7,821 nucleotides of DNA, taken from NCBI GenBank assembly GCA_048498575.1, contig JBEHXS010000124.1:1-7821 (forward strand), written 5' to 3'. The position numbers and the translations under genes are program-made. The DNA comes from DASZQY01 sp048498575. Lineage in GTDB: Bacteria > Pseudomonadota > Alphaproteobacteria > Rhizobiales > Kaistiaceae. The notes under the pieces were generated by a model. The model was given only the letters and a program-made list of their open reading frames with translations. It searched no databases and had not been told where the DNA came from. Below, one piece after another: positions 5,596-7,821 of the stretch (positions are counted from its first letter, which is position 1; each line of letters starts with the position of its first letter).

Positions 5596-6978
5596 GTGGA
5601 CGGAGCGGGGTCGCCTGTTTCCATGGTGTCGGTGAGTTCCCTTGCAGCGCCCCGGCGCGGCGGCGAGCCGGTCAGCGTGTTCATCGTCGACGCCGACGCG
5701 AGCACCCGGCGGAGCCTTGCCGGCATGATCGCCGAGCGGAGCGGCGGGCGTTTCGCCGCCGTCGCCTGTGCGACACGCGACGAAGCCGCGGCAGCGGCGG
5801 GCGACACGCCGGCGATCGTGATCGCCGACATCGAAACGATTGGCGGACCGCATCGGCTGGGCGGCATCGGCGGGCGCACCATCGCGACCAGCGCCAACCC
5901 ATCGCTGGCAACCGCGGTGGCGGCGATCCGCGGCGGGGCGGCGGACTTCATGGCGAAGCCGATCGGGGCGAAGGCGCTGATCGAGCGGCTGGAAGCGACG
6001 CTGGCGGCGCCGGCGGTCGCGTCGGCGGCGGCGACGGCCGAAATGCCCGCCGCAGCGGGGACGGATTTCGCGGGCTTCATCGGGCGCTCGGCGCCGATGC
6101 TGGCGCTCTACGAGACGATCCGGCGGGTGGCGCCCTCCCCCGCCCCGGTGTTCATCACTGGCGAGACGGGGACGGGCAAGGAACTGACGGCGGAGGCGAT
6201 CCACGCGCTGTCCGGCGCGGCGCGGCCGTTCGTGGCGCTGAACTGCGCCGCCATTCCGCGCGAGCTCATCGAAAGCGAGATGTTCGGCCATGTGCGCGGC
6301 GCCTTCACCGGCGCCGGCGAAAGCCGCACCGGCGCGGCGGAGATGGCCGACGGCGGGATTCTCTTCCTCGACGAACTCGCGGAGATGGACGCCGGGCTGC
6401 AGGCGAAGCTCTTGCGCTTCGTGCAGAACGGCAGCTTCCGCCCGGTCGGCGCCAGCGAGACGAGGACGGTGCGGGTGCGAATCATCGCGGCCACCAATCG
6501 CGACCCGGAAAGCGAGATTGCGGCCGGGCGGCTCAGGGCCGACCTCTACTACCGGCTGAACGTGCTGCCGGTGCACCTCGTGCCGCTGCGCCAGCGGCGG
6601 GGCGACATTCCGCTGCTGGCGGAAGCCTTCCGGTCGCGCTTTGCCGCCGAGGAAGGGCGCGACGGGATGCCGCTCGATGCGGCAGCGATGGCGCGGCTTG
6701 CTGCTCAGGACTGGCCGGGGAACGTGCGCGAACTCGCCAATGTCGTGCGCCGGGCGATCGTGCTGGGCGCGCTCGACGTGGCAGATGGCGGGCGGGACAT
6801 GGCGGCGGCCGGCGACGGGGCCGTGCTGCCCTTTGCCGAGCAGGAACGAGCGATCATCGAGCGGGCGCTCGCCGCCTTTGGCGGTAACGCGGAGCGGGCG
6901 GCGGCGGCGCTCGAAATCGCGCCATCGACGATCTACCGCAAGCGGGCCACCTGGGCGGCCCCCACGCGCCCGGCCTGA
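5596..6978 (+). CDS. LuxO-like sigma-54-dependent response regulator (receiver, AAA+, Fis HTH)
   Basis: The 460-residue product is an NtrC-class activator that would remodel sigma-54 RNA polymerase using ATP. An N-terminal receiver-like domain (about 26-136) is followed by an Ala-rich linker (137-155). The AAA+ core has Walker A GETGTGKE (189-196), the sigma-54 contact loop GAFTGA (235-240), Walker B ILFLDE (255-260), sensor I ATNRD (299-303), arginine-finger region GRLRADLYYRL (311-321) and sensor II WPGNVREL (373-380). The C-terminal Fis helix-turn-helix is GNAERAAAALEIAPSTIYRK (430-449). Runs such as NCAAIPRELIESEMFGHVRGAFTGA, LFLDELAEMD, LLRFVQ and the PSTIYRKxxxW end resemble LuxO more than NtrC, DctD or FlbD. 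The receiver keeps D78, S99 and K121, but the first acidic pair is reduced to one Asp (D32; A33), and D78 to S99 spans only 21 residues against about 28-30 usually. The start is GTG 5596 by ribosome binding site; ATG 5623 is possible. No sensor kinase or LuxU-like gene is in the window. The class call is firm; LuxO orthology is an inference. Confidence 0.9.
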   Translation: MDGAGSPVSMVSVSSLAAPRRGGEPVSVFIVDADASTRRSLAGMIAERSGGRFAAVACATRDEAAAAAGDTPAIVIADIETIGGPHRLGGIGGRTIATSANPSLATAVAAIRGGAADFMAKPIGAKALIERLEATLAAPAVASAAATAEMPAAAGTDFAGFIGRSAPMLALYETIRRVAPSPAPVFITGETGTGKELTAEAIHALSGAARPFVALNCAAIPRELIESEMFGHVRGAFTGAGESRTGAAEMADGGILFLDELAEMDAGLQAKLLRFVQNGSFRPVGASETRTVRVRIIAATNRDPESEIAAGRLRADLYYRLNVLPVHLVPLRQRRGDIPLLAEAFRSRFAAEEGRDGMPLDAAAMARLAAQDWPGNVRELANVVRRAIVLGALDVADGGRDMAAAGDGAVLPFAEQERAIIERALAAFGGNAERAAAALEIAPSTIYRKRATWAAPTRPA

Positions 6979-6993
6979 CCAAATCGGGCCTGT

Positions 6994-7010
6994 CGGCTCG
7001 GTACTTGCAT
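6994..7010 (+). promoter_or_regulatory. Predicted sigma-54 (-24/-12) promoter for the exported-protein gene
   Basis: The sequence CGGCTCG (6994-7000), four bases, then TTGCAT (7005-7010) matches the sigma-54 consensus TGGCACG-N4-TTGCW at 10 of the 12 defined positions. It includes the key GG (6995-6996) and GC (7007-7008) with the required 10-base gap. It lies in the 87-base gap after the sigma-54 activator and would start RNA near 7020, giving a leader of about 46 bases before ATG 7066. A sigma-70 reading (TTGCAT, 17 bases, GATCAT at 7028-7033) is possible but has a weak -10. Confidence 0.6.
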
Positions 7011-7051
7011 CGCTGCCGGCTACAACCGATCATGCGGCCAAACCGGCCAAT

Positions 7052-7057
7052 GGGGGG
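7052..7057 (+). promoter_or_regulatory. Ribosome binding site of the exported-protein gene
   Basis: A run of six G (7052-7057) lies 8 bases upstream of ATG 7066 and supports that start. GGCC copies at 7036, 7045 and 7056 could pair with each other in the leader, and the last one overlaps the end of this site. Confidence 0.45.
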
Positions 7058-7065
7058 CCTGCAGC

Positions 7066-7659
7066 ATGTTTTCGCGACTAAGCGGGGTGGCGTTTGCCCT
7101 GTGCACGGCGGTGGCGCTTGGCGCGCCGGCGCATCCGGCGCTGGCCAGGCCGATCGCCGACGGCGCGGCACAGGCCGAGCAGGCGATAACCGCGGGCGAC
7201 GCCAAGGGCGCGATCGCCGCATTCGACGGCGCGACGGACGCCTTCTGGAACGCCGTCCCCCTCGCCTTCCGCGTAGCGACTTTCGCCACCGGGATTTCGG
7301 GCTTCGGACAATACACACCGGTCGGCGACGCCACCTTCCATGCCGGCGACGCCGTCTCGATCTATCTCGAGCCGGTCGGCTACGGCTTCCTGCCGGCGGA
7401 CAGCGGCTCGGGCTACGCCGTGCGCTACCGGACGGGAATCGAGATCCGCACGCCGGGCGGGCTCATTCTCGGCAAGACGGACGACTTCGGCACGGCCGAG
7501 TGGACGGGCGAAGCCAAGAGCCACGAAGTGCAGGCGGTGGTGGCGGTGACGCTGCCTGCGGCGCTGAAGCCGGGCAGCTACCTGTTGCTGCTCACGCTCA
7601 CCGACGTCGCCACGCAGAAGCAGGCGACGACGACGCTGCCCTTCACGATCGCGGAGTAG
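7066..7659 (+). CDS. Exported protein of unknown function, probably beta-rich
   Basis: The 197-residue product has a clear Sec signal peptide: MFSRLS, a hydrophobic core (about 7-20) and a cleavage site ALA|R after residue 27. The mature ~170 residues begin with a short alanine-rich helical part (about 28-62, ending near DAFWNAVPLAFR). They continue with an alternating hydrophobic pattern typical of beta strands, including FGQYTPVGDATFHAGDAVSIYLEPVGYGF, TGIEIRTPGG, and a final strand pair SYLLLLTLTDVATQKQATTTLPFTI. There is no lipobox, second membrane helix, cysteine pair or enzymatic motif; the only cysteine is in the signal peptide. It looks like a conserved hypothetical periplasmic or secreted protein of Rhizobiales; I do not recognise a named family. 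The putative sigma-54 promoter and activator directly upstream suggest it is conditionally expressed. It converges on a TadG-like gene, 9 bases between stops. Confidence 0.8.
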   Translation: MFSRLSGVAFALCTAVALGAPAHPALARPIADGAAQAEQAITAGDAKGAIAAFDGATDAFWNAVPLAFRVATFATGISGFGQYTPVGDATFHAGDAVSIYLEPVGYGFLPADSGSGYAVRYRTGIEIRTPGGLILGKTDDFGTAEWTGEAKSHEVQAVVAVTLPAALKPGSYLLLLTLTDVATQKQATTTLPFTIAE

Positions 7660-7668
7660 GCGCGGCCG

Positions 7669-7821
7669 CTACTGCGACAGGCGCAGCAGCGAGATGTCGT
7701 CGCCGATCGCGGTGAAGGCCGCATTGAGCTGAGACTCGTTCTGCGCGTCGAAATACTTGGTCGTGTCGGTGGCGCAGTTTTGCAGGAGCGCCAGCGCAGT
7801 GGCCGGATCGCTGGAAGTCTG
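7669..7821 (-). CDS. C-terminal end of a TadE/TadG- or VWA-type pilus assembly protein (truncated by window edge)
   Basis: Only the last 50 codons and the stop (7669-7671) are present; the gene enters from the right edge. The visible end reads as LLQNCATDTTKYFDAQNES followed by QLNAAFTAIGDDISLLRLSQ. The pattern NCA, six residues, YFDA, then a short gap, then LxxAFxxIxxxIxxLRL is characteristic of the end of the von Willebrand factor A-like domain in TadG-type proteins of Rhizobiales. These are anchored in the inner membrane and serve the Flp/Tad pilus. With so little sequence, another VWA-domain protein is possible. The frame is well supported by this match and by the stop lying just beyond the neighbour's stop. 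Confidence 0.7.
   Translation of the reverse strand, partial: QTSSDPATALALLQNCATDTTKYFDAQNESQLNAAFTAIGDDISLLRLSQ

Noticed and set aside
5352..6887. 511-codon plus-strand open frame overlapping the sigma-54 activator in another frame.
   Set aside because: Arg/Gly-rich composition without domains; the overlapping frame encodes a complete receiver/AAA+/HTH protein.
6924..6961. Short dyads (ATCG-A-CGAT at 6924-6932; GGGCC-N8-GGCCC at 6944-6961) as possible activator binding sites.
   Set aside because: Both lie inside the helix-turn-helix coding region, are short, and such dyads are common by chance in this base composition.

Overview
The window reads as a stretch of ordinary chromosome from a GC-rich alphaproteobacterium, most probably Hyphomicrobiales (Rhizobiales). 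The reasons are strong G/C bias in third codon positions, frequent GTG starts, a HAD-IIA/ribF pair and a divergent tadA/rluB pair of the kind seen in that order, and a TadG-like pilus gene end. I see no insertion sequence, CRISPR array, tRNA or rRNA gene, and no obvious horizontally acquired block.

Layout from left to right. On the minus strand, rluB (2186 to 1335), rsmD (1354 to 788) and the N-terminal half of pmbA/tldE (735, running off the left edge) form a probable translation-linked run: rluB and rsmD overlap by 20 bases, and pmbA follows after 52 bases. tadA diverges from rluB with only about 39 bases between the starts. A second minus-strand run reads HAD-IIA hydrolase (5377 to 4505), ribF (4500 to 3445) and, after 138 bases, a small alanine- and proline-rich lipoprotein (3306 to 2677), whose end meets tadA tail to tail 7 bases apart. 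These genes are housekeeping: rRNA and tRNA modification, FAD synthesis, a probable outer-membrane lipoprotein and a TldD/TldE protease partner.

The less ordinary part is 5378 to 7668. A 218-base intergenic region with a strong GC hairpin leads into a plus-strand sigma-54 activator (5596 to 6978). Its AAA+ core and Fis-type C-terminus look most like the LuxO quorum-sensing regulator of vibrios. Its receiver domain is atypical: the segment after the phospho-acceptor aspartate is shortened and one of the two acidic-pocket aspartates is missing. Sixteen bases after its stop codon lies a good match to a -24/-12 sigma-54 promoter (6994 to 7010), placed to drive a small exported protein of unknown function (7066 to 7659). 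Activator, sigma-54 promoter and exported protein therefore look like a compact regulatory cassette; this is inference and has not been tested.

The right edge holds the last 50 codons of a minus-strand gene resembling the C-terminus of VWA/TadG-type pilus assembly proteins, converging on the exported-protein gene with 9 bases between the stop codons.
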